Positions 31,661 to 41,222 of a DNA stretch of 64,000 nt are shown here, piece by piece (positions within the stretch are counted from its first letter, which is position 1; the number at the start of each line of letters is the position of its first letter). Below the pieces are notes generated by a model. It worked only from the letters and a program-made list of their open reading frames with translations. It ran no database searches and was not told where the DNA came from. Where the stretch lies: NCBI GenBank assembly GCA_963621975.1, contig CAVFGI010000002.1, positions 48,601-112,600 on the forward strand, written 5' to 3'. The stretch is from UBA9732 sp963621975 (GTDB lineage Bacteria > Spirochaetota > Spirochaetia > Sphaerochaetales > Sphaerochaetaceae). The position numbers and the translations under genes are program-made.

Positions 31661-32838
31661 AAGATAAAAGCAAAGTTTGTGAAATAAAACGCAGTGCAAC
31701 CAATAAGTACAGGGAACTTCTCCGTGAATATGCTTCATGGGTTTTATTTTCCACCCAATGTTCTTTCTTTCCTTGGAGCTTTAAGGGCAGTGTAGAAAAA
31801 AAGTCCTATTCCTATGAAGAAAGACTAGAATTAAATAAACAAATATATTCTTCCTGTAAGGAAAAGATTGGTTATGGGTATGAGATTAAAACTTGCAAAG
31901 TTAATTCTAGGCTCTATGGAGAGCAAACTATAATTGATGGCGTTGTTATTACTTCACTTGGTGACTATCTAAAGTTCATTGGAAAAGTTGGAGAATTTAA
32001 TGAATTCACACTTGGTTTGAAGGCCTTGCAAAACTACTTCTTAGCTCATTCATATGATCTAGAGAAACTCTATTCTTGGGTTATTTCTAATCTAGATTTC
32101 TTACAAGAGAAGAAGGATCCTAGTTACTACTCTTCCCTTTTTTTATCTCTAGATTGGTTTATCAATAATCCTAATTCAGATTTGTACATAAGAGAAATTC
32201 CAATAGAAGTCCACACAAAATTCATTGAAGAAAACTCAAAAATAATAGCCTCATTGTATATGAAGATTAAAAATTGTGAATCTACATTGCCATTTGAGGA
32301 TATCTTTGGATTAAAGAAGAAAGAGCCTCTGATTAGATTTAGGCGTAATGATAATAGAAACGAGATGGCACTCCCTCTCTCTTCTTTTGCCATTTTGAAC
32401 ACAGAGGAAGACCTCTCCAATATAGATAAAGTTTTCATAGTTGAAAATGAAATTGTGTACTTAACCTTTCCTCTTAATAAAAACACTATGTGTATCTTTG
32501 GCTCAGGATTTCAGGCTTCTATTCTTTCTGCTGCATCATGGCTCAGATCTAAAAAGCTGTACTATTTTGGAGATCTAGATGAACACGGCTTTGAAATGCT
32601 TGGAATGTTCAGATCCCTCTTTTCTCACACAAAATCATTCTTAATGGATAAACAAACCTACATAGATCATGTTCAATATGCAGTTAGTGGGAAAACTGCA
32701 CCCTCCACATATGAATCATATCTAACAACAGAAGAAAAAGTAGTTCTTGATATGCTCCGCTCTAATCCTCAAAAGAATAGATTAGAACAGGAGAGAATTA
32801 GTGTGCGCTATATTGAGCAAGCATTAAAACGATACTAG
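31657..32838 (+). CDS. jetD: Wadjet protein JetD (DUF3322/DUF2220 Toprim nuclease)
   Basis: 393 residues: the nuclease subunit. The C-terminal Toprim-like domain shows the glutamates of FIVENE (residues 260-265) and the metal aspartates of GDLDEHG (306 and 308), all kept, so cleavage should be possible. The N-terminal half corresponds to DUF3322. It ends the operon; a TTTTTGCAAAAA palindrome lies two bases after the stop. With jetA-C this makes a complete type I system. Confidence 0.92.
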   Translation: MKDKSKVCEIKRSATNKYRELLREYASWVLFSTQCSFFPWSFKGSVEKKSYSYEERLELNKQIYSSCKEKIGYGYEIKTCKVNSRLYGEQTIIDGVVITSLGDYLKFIGKVGEFNEFTLGLKALQNYFLAHSYDLEKLYSWVISNLDFLQEKKDPSYYSSLFLSLDWFINNPNSDLYIREIPIEVHTKFIEENSKIIASLYMKIKNCESTLPFEDIFGLKKKEPLIRFRRNDNRNEMALPLSSFAILNTEEDLSNIDKVFIVENEIVYLTFPLNKNTMCIFGSGFQASILSAASWLRSKKLYYFGDLDEHGFEMLGMFRSLFSHTKSFLMDKQTYIDHVQYAVSGKTAPSTYESYLTTEEKVVLDMLRSNPQKNRLEQERISVRYIEQALKRY

Positions 32839-32839
32839 C

Positions 32840-32856
32840 GAGGTTTTTGCAAAAAG
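32840..32856. repeat. GAGGTTTTTGCAAAAAG palindromic motif after jetD
   Basis: One member of a family of AGGTTTTTGCAAAAACCT-like sites in intergenic DNA (others near 18328, 38209, 47429, 59548). Confidence 0.55.
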
Positions 32857-32905
32857 AACTTAAGAAGTAGAAAAGTTCAAATTATTTTGATACATTCTTA
32901 ACATC

Positions 32906-33460
32906 ATGTCTCAGATAACAAAGCGTGCACTGGAACAATCGCTCAAGAATCTTCTTTTGAAGAAACCTCTGACAAAGATAACCGTCAGCGATATTGCTGA
33001 GGATTGCGGTATCAATAGAATGACGTTTTACTATCATTTCAGAGATATATACGACCTTGTTGAGTGGTCATGCCTTGAGGATGCGAGGCAGGCTCTTGAG
33101 GAGAAGAAAACCTATGATACGTGGCAACAAGGGTTTTTGCAAATCTTTGAAGCTGTACGTAAGAATAAGCCCTTTATTATGAATGTCTATAAGTGCGTCC
33201 AGAAGGAAAGAGTTGAGCAGTATCTCTCCCCTCTTGTTGATAATCTTCTACTTAATGTCATTAATAAAGAAGCTACAAAGGTTTTCATTAGAGACGATGA
33301 CAAACAATTCATTGCAAAGGTCTACTCTTACATTTTCATTGGTATTATGCTTGACTGGATAAAGGACGATATGCGCGAAAAACCAGAAGAAATAGTAGAG
33401 CGTCTTGCCAAGTTAATTAGAGGTTCTATTCCAGAAGCTGTTGCCAGATTCGCACATTAA
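32906..33460 (+). CDS. TetR-family transcriptional regulator
   Basis: 184 residues. The N-terminal helix-turn-helix is LTKITVSDIAEDCGINRMTFYYHFRDIYDLVEW (about 21-53). The C-terminal half matches the DhaS-like TetR group (FIMNVYKCVQKERVEQYL). It lies 165 bases before the oleate hydratase gene, with two palindromes between them. I infer that it controls the hydratase in response to a fatty acid. ATG at 32906 has no clear ribosome binding site. Confidence 0.88.
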   Translation: MSQITKRALEQSLKNLLLKKPLTKITVSDIAEDCGINRMTFYYHFRDIYDLVEWSCLEDARQALEEKKTYDTWQQGFLQIFEAVRKNKPFIMNVYKCVQKERVEQYLSPLVDNLLLNVINKEATKVFIRDDDKQFIAKVYSYIFIGIMLDWIKDDMREKPEEIVERLAKLIRGSIPEAVARFAH

Positions 33461-33472
33461 TTTGAACATTAA

Positions 33473-33540
33473 TTTTATCAAACCTCCCATTTTGATAAAA
33501 ATTTATACAATTTAAATCTCTGTGATAAATCTTTTATCAC
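33473..33540. promoter_or_regulatory. Two palindromes in the tetR-ohyA gap
   Basis: TTTTATCAAA-N8-TTTGATAAAA (33473-33500) and GTGATAAATCTTTTATCAC (33522-33540). Both contain the half-site TGATAAA. They are candidate operators for the TetR protein; the first could also act as a hairpin. Confidence 0.5.
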
Positions 33541-33625
33541 GATACTTTTATTGTTTATTGTCACACGAATAAAACGATTGTAATTTAAGGCATAACGAAA
33601 AAAATAACCCATAGGAGGTTTTATT

Positions 33626-35419
33626 ATGTATTATTCTGCTGGAACTTATGAGTCGTTTGCACGCCCTGAAAAGCCTAAGGACGTTGACAAGAAATCTGCT
33701 TACATCATCGGGACAGGACTTGCTGGACTTACAGCTGCCTTCTATCTAGTCCGCGATGGACAAATGAAGGGCGAGCACATTCATCTTCTTGAGAAGTTGG
33801 AGCTTGCTGGAGGAAGTTGTGATGGCTATAGGGATATCTCAAAGGGATTCTACATGCGTGGTGGACGTGAGATGGACAACCATTTTGAGGTTATGTGGGA
33901 CACGTTCCGCGATGTTCCATCTATAGAGACTCCTAACGTTTCTGTGTTGGATGAATATTACTGGCTAAATAAGCATGACCCAAATTATTCTCTCTGCCGT
34001 GCAACTGTAAACCGTGGTCAAGATGCACACACAGACAAGAAGTTTGCATTAGATAAGGAATCGGCAATGGCATTGTCAAAGCTCTTTATCACTCCAGAAA
34101 AAGACTTGGAAGACAAGAAGATTTCTGAGGTTTTGCCAGAGTCCTTCTGGAATACAAATTTCTGGCTCTATTGGCAGACAATGTTTGCTTTCCAGAGATG
34201 GTCAAGCGCACTTGAGATGAAGCGATATCTTTGCAGATATGTGCACCACATTGATGGTCTTCCAGATTTCAGTGCCCTACGCTTCACAAAATATAATCAG
34301 TATGAAAGCATGATTTTGCCATTGGTGAAATATCTTGAATCTCATAACGTTCATATTGAATATGGCATGGATGTAAAAAATGTGGTCATTGAAACCAAGG
34401 GTAATAAGAAAATCGCCAAGAAGATTATCTACGTGAAAGACGGACAGGAACAGACAATTGATTTAATTGAAGACGATCTCGTATTTATCACCAATGGGTG
34501 CTGTACAGATACATCTTGCTACGGTGATCAGACACACGCACCAGATTTATCCAAGGTCAAAAATAGCTGTGGAGAGTCTTGGGACATGTGGAAGGCCATT
34601 GCAAAGCAGGCTAAACATGGCGAGTTTGGTAATCCCGATGCTTTCTGCAGTGATGTTGATGCAACAAACTGGATGAGTGCTACTGTAGCTACTTCCAATG
34701 AAGAAATCATCCAGTACATCATGAAGATCTGTCAGAGAGATCCACGTTCAGGTAAAGTTACAACTGGTGGTATTGTAACTGTCAAAGACAGCACTGATAA
34801 CTGGTATCTTTCTTGGACAATCAATCGCCAGCCACAGTTTAAGTCTCAGGACAAGAACATGGTCCTTGTTTGGGTGTACTCACTTAACACCAACAAAGAA
34901 GGCAACTATGTAAAGAAAGCAATGCGCGACTGTACTGGTGAAGAAGTTTGTAAAGAATGGCTTTATCATATTGGTGTTCCTACGGAGAAGATTGATGCTC
35001 TTGCACATAGTGCTTGCAACACCACAACCTGTTTTATGCCATACATCAATGCATTCTTCCAGCCACGAAAGGAATCAGACAGACCTAAGGTTGTTCCAGA
35101 TGGTGCTGTAAACTTTGCCTTCCTTGGACAGTTCGCTGAAACACCAAGAGATACAATCTTCACAACCGAGTATTCAATGAGAACAGGTATGGAGTCTGTA
35201 TACACACTTCTGAACGTTGATCGTGGCGTTCCTGAAGTTTGGGGAAGCAAATATGATGTCCGCGAACTACTTCGTGCTTGCTACTATGGAATAGATAAGA
35301 AACCGCTCTCTGAGGTAAAACTCTCACTTATGGAGCGCAAACTACTTCATACCGTAACAAAGAAGGTTGCTGGTACAGACCTTGAGTTGCTACTAAAAGA
35401 AAGTGGCCTAATCAAATAA
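33626..35419 (+). CDS. ohyA: Oleate hydratase (MCRA family)
   Basis: 597 residues. An FAD enzyme that adds water to the cis-9 double bond of oleate and related unsaturated fatty acids, giving 10-hydroxystearate; in gut bacteria this detoxifies free fatty acids. Family features visible: YYSAGTYESFARPEKP start, FAD loop IIGTGLAGLTAAFYL (28-42), DGYRDISKGFYMRGGREM, and SACNTTTCFMPYINAFF near 465. TAGGAGGT ribosome binding site. A TetR-type gene precedes it and a strong terminator follows. Confidence 0.95.
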   Translation: MYYSAGTYESFARPEKPKDVDKKSAYIIGTGLAGLTAAFYLVRDGQMKGEHIHLLEKLELAGGSCDGYRDISKGFYMRGGREMDNHFEVMWDTFRDVPSIETPNVSVLDEYYWLNKHDPNYSLCRATVNRGQDAHTDKKFALDKESAMALSKLFITPEKDLEDKKISEVLPESFWNTNFWLYWQTMFAFQRWSSALEMKRYLCRYVHHIDGLPDFSALRFTKYNQYESMILPLVKYLESHNVHIEYGMDVKNVVIETKGNKKIAKKIIYVKDGQEQTIDLIEDDLVFITNGCCTDTSCYGDQTHAPDLSKVKNSCGESWDMWKAIAKQAKHGEFGNPDAFCSDVDATNWMSATVATSNEEIIQYIMKICQRDPRSGKVTTGGIVTVKDSTDNWYLSWTINRQPQFKSQDKNMVLVWVYSLNTNKEGNYVKKAMRDCTGEEVCKEWLYHIGVPTEKIDALAHSACNTTTCFMPYINAFFQPRKESDRPKVVPDGAVNFAFLGQFAETPRDTIFTTEYSMRTGMESVYTLLNVDRGVPEVWGSKYDVRELLRACYYGIDKKPLSEVKLSLMERKLLHTVTKKVAGTDLELLLKESGLIK

Positions 35420-35428
35420 CAAGATTAT

Positions 35429-35472
35429 TAAGAGTCCTGAGTCGTTGGGGTGGGCGACTTGGGACTCTTTTT
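35429..35472 (+). terminator. Terminator after oleate hydratase
   Basis: AAGAGTCC (35429-35436) pairs with GGACTCTT (35461-35468), extended by GAGTCG/CGACTT, then TTTT. It could also serve the convergent gene. Confidence 0.8.
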
Positions 35473-35487
35473 AAAAGGTTTTTGCTT

Positions 35488-36600
35488 TTAAGTTAAGTCA
35501 GAAATAATTTGGCGCATTTGAGACATGTTTAGATCCATGTCTTTGGCCAAGGCTATTAGATTTCTAGCTCTATCTAGATTTTGTGTAGGGTAAGTAACTT
35601 TGAAGTATTTATCGCCGGTAATAAAGTCATCGATATATCTAGAGGCAAGCTCAAGGGTCATGACAAGACAGCTATCTGGGAGTGAGGAGATTTCTGCAGG
35701 TGTTAGGACGTCTTTTGTCTTGGAGAGAAAGCCCTCTGCAAAGGCTCTGAAGATGTCAAGGTCAATATGAATTTTGTCAAATTCAAGGCTGGCTGACCCC
35801 ATACTGTTTGCAGCTGAGCGTACGGCGTCGCCAAAATCATGGCCGGTAAAGCCTGGCATGACAGTGTCTAAATCAATCACGCATATGGCTTTGTTGGTGT
35901 TTTTGTCAAACAGAACATTATTTATCTTTGTATCGTTGTGAGTGACGCGCATTGGGATTTTGCCGTCTTTATAGAGAGAGTGTAAAATACAGGCTTTTTC
36001 TTGCATTGAAAAGAGATAGTTAGATTCAAATTTACACTGCACGGCTTTTCCAAGCTCATCTTTTTCATAATGTTCTTTTAAGGTTTCAAAACGCTTTGGA
36101 GTATTGTGAAAATCTACAATTGTCTCATAAAGAACATTGGCATCAAAATTGGATAAATCTCGCTGAAAGGCGCCAAATGCAACACCTGCGTCGTAAACAA
36201 TTTGAGGGTCTTTTGATGAATTGTAGGAAACAGAATCAATGTACGTGTATATACGCCAGAAAGTGTTTCCTGTGATGTAATAGTTATTACCGTCTGCACC
36301 ATAGAGCAACTCCAAGCATGTGGCATTGGGGTTTTCTTGCTTTATGTGCTTGATAATCCTATCAATGTTTAGCATAACTTCTTTTGGTTTCTTAAAAACG
36401 TAGGTATTAATTTCTTGAAAGAGATATGCTTTTTGGTTGCTTTGAGCATCCTCCAAAACAACTTTGTAAGTTCGATTCACTTTTCCTGCAGAAATAACTT
36501 CAGTTAGAACAATATTTCCATTGAGATTAAAGGCTTGAGCAATTGCGTCTAGCTTTGTATTAACAAGGATGTTTTCTTGTTTGTTTATAGTGGTGCTCAT
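35488..36600 (-). CDS. NahK-like N-acetylhexosamine kinase family phosphotransferase
   Basis: 370 residues of the aminoglycoside-phosphotransferase fold. The catalytic loop THNDTKINNVLFD and the metal loop VIDLDTVMPGFTGHDFGD match NahK, the bifidobacterial kinase that phosphorylates N-acetylglucosamine and N-acetylgalactosamine at C1 in host-glycan use. YLFQEINTYVFKKPKEVMLNI near 55-75 is also typical. I infer a sugar-1-kinase acting on host or mucin sugars; no sugar phosphorylase is next to it. It stands alone, divergent from the nnr gene. Confidence 0.8.
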   Translation of the reverse strand: MSTTINKQENILVNTKLDAIAQAFNLNGNIVLTEVISAGKVNRTYKVVLEDAQSNQKAYLFQEINTYVFKKPKEVMLNIDRIIKHIKQENPNATCLELLYGADGNNYYITGNTFWRIYTYIDSVSYNSSKDPQIVYDAGVAFGAFQRDLSNFDANVLYETIVDFHNTPKRFETLKEHYEKDELGKAVQCKFESNYLFSMQEKACILHSLYKDGKIPMRVTHNDTKINNVLFDKNTNKAICVIDLDTVMPGFTGHDFGDAVRSAANSMGSASLEFDKIHIDLDIFRAFAEGFLSKTKDVLTPAEISSLPDSCLVMTLELASRYIDDFITGDKYFKVTYPTQNLDRARNLIALAKDMDLNMSQMRQIISDLT

Positions 36601-36676
36601 AACTGGGATATATTAACACATAGACTTGAGAGTTGTGAAGAAGAACACTAATATTGAAGAGGTTCTGGAGCATAAA

Positions 36677-38191
36677 ATGATTAAAGTACTTTCCGTTGAA
36701 AATATGAGAAAAAGCGATGCACATACAATTGAAAGTGGTATTTCAGGCAAAGAACTGATGTACAGAGCTGGTATGGGCGTTGTAGATGCAATGCAAACAT
36801 TCAAACCTATTATTGGTCCAGTTGCGATTGTTTGTGGCTCAGGAAATAATGCTGGAGACGGATATGTAATTGCTAAAATACTTCAAGAAAGAAATATATC
36901 TTGTACTATATTTAGACTTTCTGAGAAAGCTTCAGAGGATGGATCTTTTTATCTTAACCAATGTATTGAAAATAAGATTGATACCCTATTATGCGATAAT
37001 AACACCAATTTCTTAGGTTATAATACAATTATAGACTGCATTTTTGGTACAGGCTTCAAAGGAACAGTCAATGGCCTGGCGGCTCAAATTATTGCAAAAA
37101 TAAACGAAAGTAACACCTATGTTGTTTCTGTAGATATCAACAGTGCTCTTAATGGAGACAACGGATTTTCACAACTTTGCGTTCATTCAGACCTAACTGT
37201 CTCAATTGGAGATTTTAAGCCTGGACACTTCTTAAACCAAGCAAAAGACGTAATGAAAACAAAATGTAATGTAGACATTGGCATTACTCCTATTGAAAAC
37301 CCTTTTTGGTTGGTGGGAAAAGATGATTTCAATGAAATTTTCAAAGCACGGCCAAATTTCTCTAACAAAGGTTCTTATGGTTATGTTGCACTCATTGGAG
37401 GTTCCAAACGTTACTGTGGTGCAATACAACTTGCAACACTAGCAAATGCTGCAATGCGTTCAGGTGCTGGAGTTGTCCAAGTTGCAATCCCAAACTCTTT
37501 AATTCATGACGTAACTCCACATATTCTTGAAAGCACAATTTACCCTCTTTCTAATGATGATGGAGAGGTTGTTTTTGTTGAAGAAGAAATCAAGCAACTT
37601 ATAAAACATGTCAAAACAATTGCCTTTGGAATGGGTATTGGGATCACTTTGCAGACATCTAAACTTCTTTCCTATATTCTCGCAAACTATGAAGGACGTC
37701 TTATCATTGATGCCGATGGCCTTACACTTCTTTCACAACTAGAAAAAAACAATCCAAATATACTGTCAAATGCAAAATGCCAAATTGTTCTCACCCCGCA
37801 TATGAAAGAATTTTCTAGGCTTTCAGGTCTTGCTATTGATGAAATTCAAGAAAATCCTATCATGCAAGCACAAATCTTTGTGCAGAGACAGAAAAAGGAC
37901 AATTTAGTTTTACTTCTGAAAGGACCAACAACAATTGTTACAAATGGGATAGAAACCTATCTTACAGATGCAGGTTGTGCAGGCATGGCAACAGCTGGAA
38001 GTGGAGATGTACTTTCTGGAATTCTTGCTGCCGTTTGTGCTTGGGGCCATGATCTTACTCTTGCAACAATAGCAGGGGCTTATATCAATGGCAAAGCTGG
38101 CGAATATGCACAAGAAGAAACAAACCCAATAAGCATGATTGCAAGCGATACTGTAAACGGAATAACAAGAGCTATAAACCAGTATTTCTGA
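36677..38191 (+). CDS. nnr: Bifunctional NAD(P)H-hydrate epimerase/dehydratase
   Basis: 504 residues from the ATG at 36677 (MIKVLSVENMRKSD), which has GGAG seven bases upstream; a TTG-started longer form is less likely. It repairs hydrated NAD(P)H. The N-terminal YjeF_N epimerase domain has CGSGNNAGDGYVIAK (about 55-70). The C-terminal ribokinase-like dehydratase domain has NKGSYGYVALIGGS, LTPHMKEFSRL and AGSGDVLSGILAA. The fused architecture is common in bacteria. Convergent with the redox operon. Confidence 0.95.
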   Translation: MIKVLSVENMRKSDAHTIESGISGKELMYRAGMGVVDAMQTFKPIIGPVAIVCGSGNNAGDGYVIAKILQERNISCTIFRLSEKASEDGSFYLNQCIENKIDTLLCDNNTNFLGYNTIIDCIFGTGFKGTVNGLAAQIIAKINESNTYVVSVDINSALNGDNGFSQLCVHSDLTVSIGDFKPGHFLNQAKDVMKTKCNVDIGITPIENPFWLVGKDDFNEIFKARPNFSNKGSYGYVALIGGSKRYCGAIQLATLANAAMRSGAGVVQVAIPNSLIHDVTPHILESTIYPLSNDDGEVVFVEEEIKQLIKHVKTIAFGMGIGITLQTSKLLSYILANYEGRLIIDADGLTLLSQLEKNNPNILSNAKCQIVLTPHMKEFSRLSGLAIDEIQENPIMQAQIFVQRQKKDNLVLLLKGPTTIVTNGIETYLTDAGCAGMATAGSGDVLSGILAAVCAWGHDLTLATIAGAYINGKAGEYAQEETNPISMIASDTVNGITRAINQYF

Positions 38192-38208
38192 GAACTGAGT
38201 TAGAAAAA

Positions 38209-38223
38209 GTTTTTGCAAAAATA
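38209..38223. repeat. AGTTTTTGCAAAAAT palindromic motif after nnr
   Basis: Intergenic member of the TTTTTGCAAAAA family, 18 bases after the nnr stop. Confidence 0.5.
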
Positions 38224-38232
38224 AACCACAAA

Positions 38233-38634
38233 TTACTTAGCTAACACATCCCTACAAGCAATCATATCAATGCCCGTTCCAGCTATATTTTTAATAACCG
38301 CAGTTCCCATTTTTAATTGACCGCCATAGCAAGCAGAAGCAACATCAATGATAGTTGAAGAAATTATCTTCATTGCATCCATCATAGCTTCCTTTGGAAT
38401 TGGAGATGCACTACGGATAGGAAGAAGTGTTAAAGAACCATTTTTTACTCTAACGGTTGAGGTTAAAACTCTCTCTGGGTGAACAACCTCTGCTGTAGCA
38501 TATTTAAGGCCTCTGGGACAACTATAACCGTTTACACTAAGAACCTTTTTTTCTTCACCCTTTTCCCACTCAACAGAAATAGAACAACCTCTAGGACAAA
38601 TAACACAAGTTACAAATGATGTCTCCATACTCAA
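38233..38634 (-). CDS. DUF1667 small cysteine-rich redox partner
   Basis: 133 residues. The N-terminal half has four cysteines in CVICPRGC and YSCPRG, likely binding a metal or cluster; the DUF1667 C-terminal part runs from PERVLTSTVRVKNG. The family almost always follows a GlpA-like dehydrogenase and an FAD/NAD oxidoreductase, as here (overlap of four bases). Its probable role is as the third, electron-transfer subunit of that dehydrogenase. Function is inferred from context. Confidence 0.85.
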   Translation of the reverse strand: MSMETSFVTCVICPRGCSISVEWEKGEEKKVLSVNGYSCPRGLKYATAEVVHPERVLTSTVRVKNGSLTLLPIRSASPIPKEAMMDAMKIISSTIIDVASACYGGQLKMGTAVIKNIAGTGIDMIACRDVLAK

Positions 38635-39605
38635 CTCTCCCTCAAAAACATTGCAACAGCCTTGCCACAGAGAATACTGTCTTTAGTCACATTGTCAGCT
38701 AAGTCATACACCTTAAAGACATTTCCACAAGCAAAAATGCCTGGAATGCTAGTCATAAATGAGCCTTTATCAACAGGCCCTCTTGTTTTTGGGTCCATCT
38801 CAATTCCAGCATCCCGAGTAAGCTCATTTTCAGGAATAAGCCCAACTGAAAGAAGAATTGTGTCACACTCAATATACTGTTCAGTGCCAGGTATTGGATT
38901 AAACTTGTCATCCACCTTAGCAACAGTAACACCCTCAACTCTTTCCTTCCCATGAATGTTGATAGCGGTTGTAGATAAATGAAGAGGAATGCCAAAATCA
39001 TCTAGGCACTGAACTATATTCCTCCTAAGTCCATTTGACTTATTCATTACCTCATAAACACCTAAGACCTTTGCACCTTCAAGTGTCATTCTACGTGCCA
39101 TAATAAGACCAATATCACCACTTCCAAGAATGACAACTTTCTTACCAGGCATAAAGCCTTCCATATTAACAAGTCTCTGTGCAGTTCCAGCAGTATAAAT
39201 TCCAGCAGGGCGAGTACCAGCAATTCTCAACATTCCACGAGTACGTTCTCTACAGCCCATAGCAAGAATAATTGCTTGTGCTTTGATATCTAAAAGTCCA
39301 TCTTTAGAATTCATGGCTCTAATTACTCTATCTGGAGAAATAGACATGACCATAGTATCTGTAAGTGTCTTAATTCCAGTTTGTGAAACCATATCAATAT
39401 AGCGTTGAGCATACTCCGGACCAGAAAGCTCTTCCCCAAAAACATGAAGTCCAAAACCAGCATGTATACATTGGTTTAAAATGCCACCCAACGAGGTATC
39501 TCTTTCTATGACAAGAATATCTTTTATGCCTTGATTCCAGCATTCGTAAGCAGCACTGAGGCCAGCAGGACCACCTCCAATAATAGCTACCTGAACGTTA
39601 ATCAT
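38631..39605 (-). CDS. FAD/NAD-dependent oxidoreductase, second subunit of a GlpA-like dehydrogenase
   Basis: 324 residues from the ATG at 39605 (MINVQVAIIGGGPAGLSAA), which has GGAGG upstream; the longer reading to 39641 is rejected. A pyridine-nucleotide-disulfide-type fold with FAD loop GGGPAG, ATG-like ILAMGCRERTRG, a second Rossmann motif VVILGSGDIGLIMARR and FACGNVFKVYDLADNVT. It overlaps both neighbours by a few bases. It probably passes electrons between the GlpA-like subunit and NAD(P). Confidence 0.88.
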   Translation of the reverse strand: MINVQVAIIGGGPAGLSAAYECWNQGIKDILVIERDTSLGGILNQCIHAGFGLHVFGEELSGPEYAQRYIDMVSQTGIKTLTDTMVMSISPDRVIRAMNSKDGLLDIKAQAIILAMGCRERTRGMLRIAGTRPAGIYTAGTAQRLVNMEGFMPGKKVVILGSGDIGLIMARRMTLEGAKVLGVYEVMNKSNGLRRNIVQCLDDFGIPLHLSTTAINIHGKERVEGVTVAKVDDKFNPIPGTEQYIECDTILLSVGLIPENELTRDAGIEMDPKTRGPVDKGSFMTSIPGIFACGNVFKVYDLADNVTKDSILCGKAVAMFLRES

Positions 39606-41085
39606 TGCACGCCTCCTTGGTTTCAGCACCCTTTTTATCAATTGTCATCCAGCTACCTTTCCCAAATTTAGTCACAGCAGTATAAGGAATCTTCAACTCT
39701 CTAGAAAGGATTTCCATCACACGAGGTCCACAGAAGCCACTCTGGCAACGACCCATACCAGCCCGAACTCTACGTTTGACACCGTCCATATCCACCGCAC
39801 CACATGGTCTATGAATACAATCTACAATCTCTCCTTCCGTGACCGATTCACACCTACAAATCACTCTTGCATAAAGAGGATTTTGTTTTATAGCAGCAAG
39901 CTTTTCCTCATCACTGAGTTCCATAAAACGCACAACATTTCTTGTATTCTTATAGCTAGCCTTTTTCCTCCCAAGAAGACCTTTTTCTTTAAGTTGGGCC
40001 ACAACATACTCGCCAACTGCAGGTGCAGCAGTAAGTCCTGGAGAGCAAATACCTACCACATTGTAAAGGCCATTCACACTTGAGAACCCAATCTTAAAGT
40101 CATTATAACCCGCCTCATTCTTGTAATCGCTTACAGCACGCACACCAGCGAACGAGGTAATGACATCTCTCTCGCTCACCTCACATACCGATATCCTAGC
40201 CTTCTCAAATACCTCTTTTTGTCCAAGTGTTGTTGTAGTTACATCTTCTGGGTCTTCTATGTCCTGAGATGTAGGACCAACAAGAAGGTTACCATCCACG
40301 GTAGGTGTAACAAGAATACCCTTTCCACTAGAAGTTGGAGGTTGGAAAATAACAGTTGAAGTCAAATATCCAACATTATTGTCTAGCAGAGAATACTCAC
40401 CTTTTCTTGGAAGAATCTTAAATGAAAGATCTCCAAACAAAGCAGATACCTTGTCAGCATGAACACCTGCAGCATTAATGGCAGTTGAAATTTCAAGCTC
40501 ATCATTAAGAATTAAGACATCATTTCTGTTAGAATCTTTCTTTCTCTCTACCTTCTTAAGTTCATAATTTCTGAACAATGTAACACCATTTTCAATAGCC
40601 AAATCCATTGGTGCCGCGGTCAGCTCAAAAGGAGAACACACCCCGGCAGTAGGAGCATAAAGAGAGCCCAAGCAAGAAAAAGAAAGATGCTTTTCTCGAG
40701 CTAAAGTCTCTTCCTTTGAAAGTAGTTTAATGTTTGGAACACCATTTTGAAGCCCTCTTTCATAGAGCTTTTGAATTACTTTTAAGCCCTCTTCATTAAA
40801 GGCCACAACAAGAGAACCAACCTGTCTGAAAGGAATAGAGAGGTCTTTATAAAGAGTCCTAATTAACTCATTACCCCTAACATTTAGCTTTGCCATAAGA
40901 GTTCCTGGAATTGGGTCATAGCCAGCATGAACAATGGCAGAATTTGCCTTGCTGGTTCCCTCGCAGATATCATTTTCTTTTTCCAAAACTACAACTTTAC
41001 AATCATACTTTGAAAGTTCGTAAGCAATCCAAGCGCCAGTAACTCCAGCACCAATAATAGCAAAATCAAATTTCTTTATTTCCAT
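39598..41085 (-). CDS. GlpA-like FAD-dependent glycerol-3-phosphate dehydrogenase with BFD-type 2Fe-2S domain
   Basis: About 495 residues. N-terminal DAO-type domain with FAIIGAGVTGAWIAYEL and SKANSAIVHAGYD. The C-terminal BFD-like region has four cysteines (VICRCESVTEG, RCQSGFCGP) for a 2Fe-2S cluster. With the next two genes it forms the three-gene unit known from anaerobes, usually named glycerol-3-phosphate dehydrogenase. The substrate is inferred; other 2-hydroxy or amino acids are possible. ATG at 41085 is chosen over a TTG six bases upstream, but either may be used. Confidence 0.85.
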   Translation of the reverse strand: MEIKKFDFAIIGAGVTGAWIAYELSKYDCKVVVLEKENDICEGTSKANSAIVHAGYDPIPGTLMAKLNVRGNELIRTLYKDLSIPFRQVGSLVVAFNEEGLKVIQKLYERGLQNGVPNIKLLSKEETLAREKHLSFSCLGSLYAPTAGVCSPFELTAAPMDLAIENGVTLFRNYELKKVERKKDSNRNDVLILNDELEISTAINAAGVHADKVSALFGDLSFKILPRKGEYSLLDNNVGYLTSTVIFQPPTSSGKGILVTPTVDGNLLVGPTSQDIEDPEDVTTTTLGQKEVFEKARISVCEVSERDVITSFAGVRAVSDYKNEAGYNDFKIGFSSVNGLYNVVGICSPGLTAAPAVGEYVVAQLKEKGLLGRKKASYKNTRNVVRFMELSDEEKLAAIKQNPLYARVICRCESVTEGEIVDCIHRPCGAVDMDGVKRRVRAGMGRCQSGFCGPRVMEILSRELKIPYTAVTKFGKGSWMTIDKKGAETKEACND

Positions 41086-41222
41086 ATGCAAGCATAGACC
41101 TCAAACAAAGCCACATAATGTTATCTCAATTCAAAAAAAATAACTAGCTTAAATAACATAAGCACTTACAAACGAATTTTTCTTGAGTTAGAGCTTGTGG
41201 ATCGTTATAATAATAACAGTTT

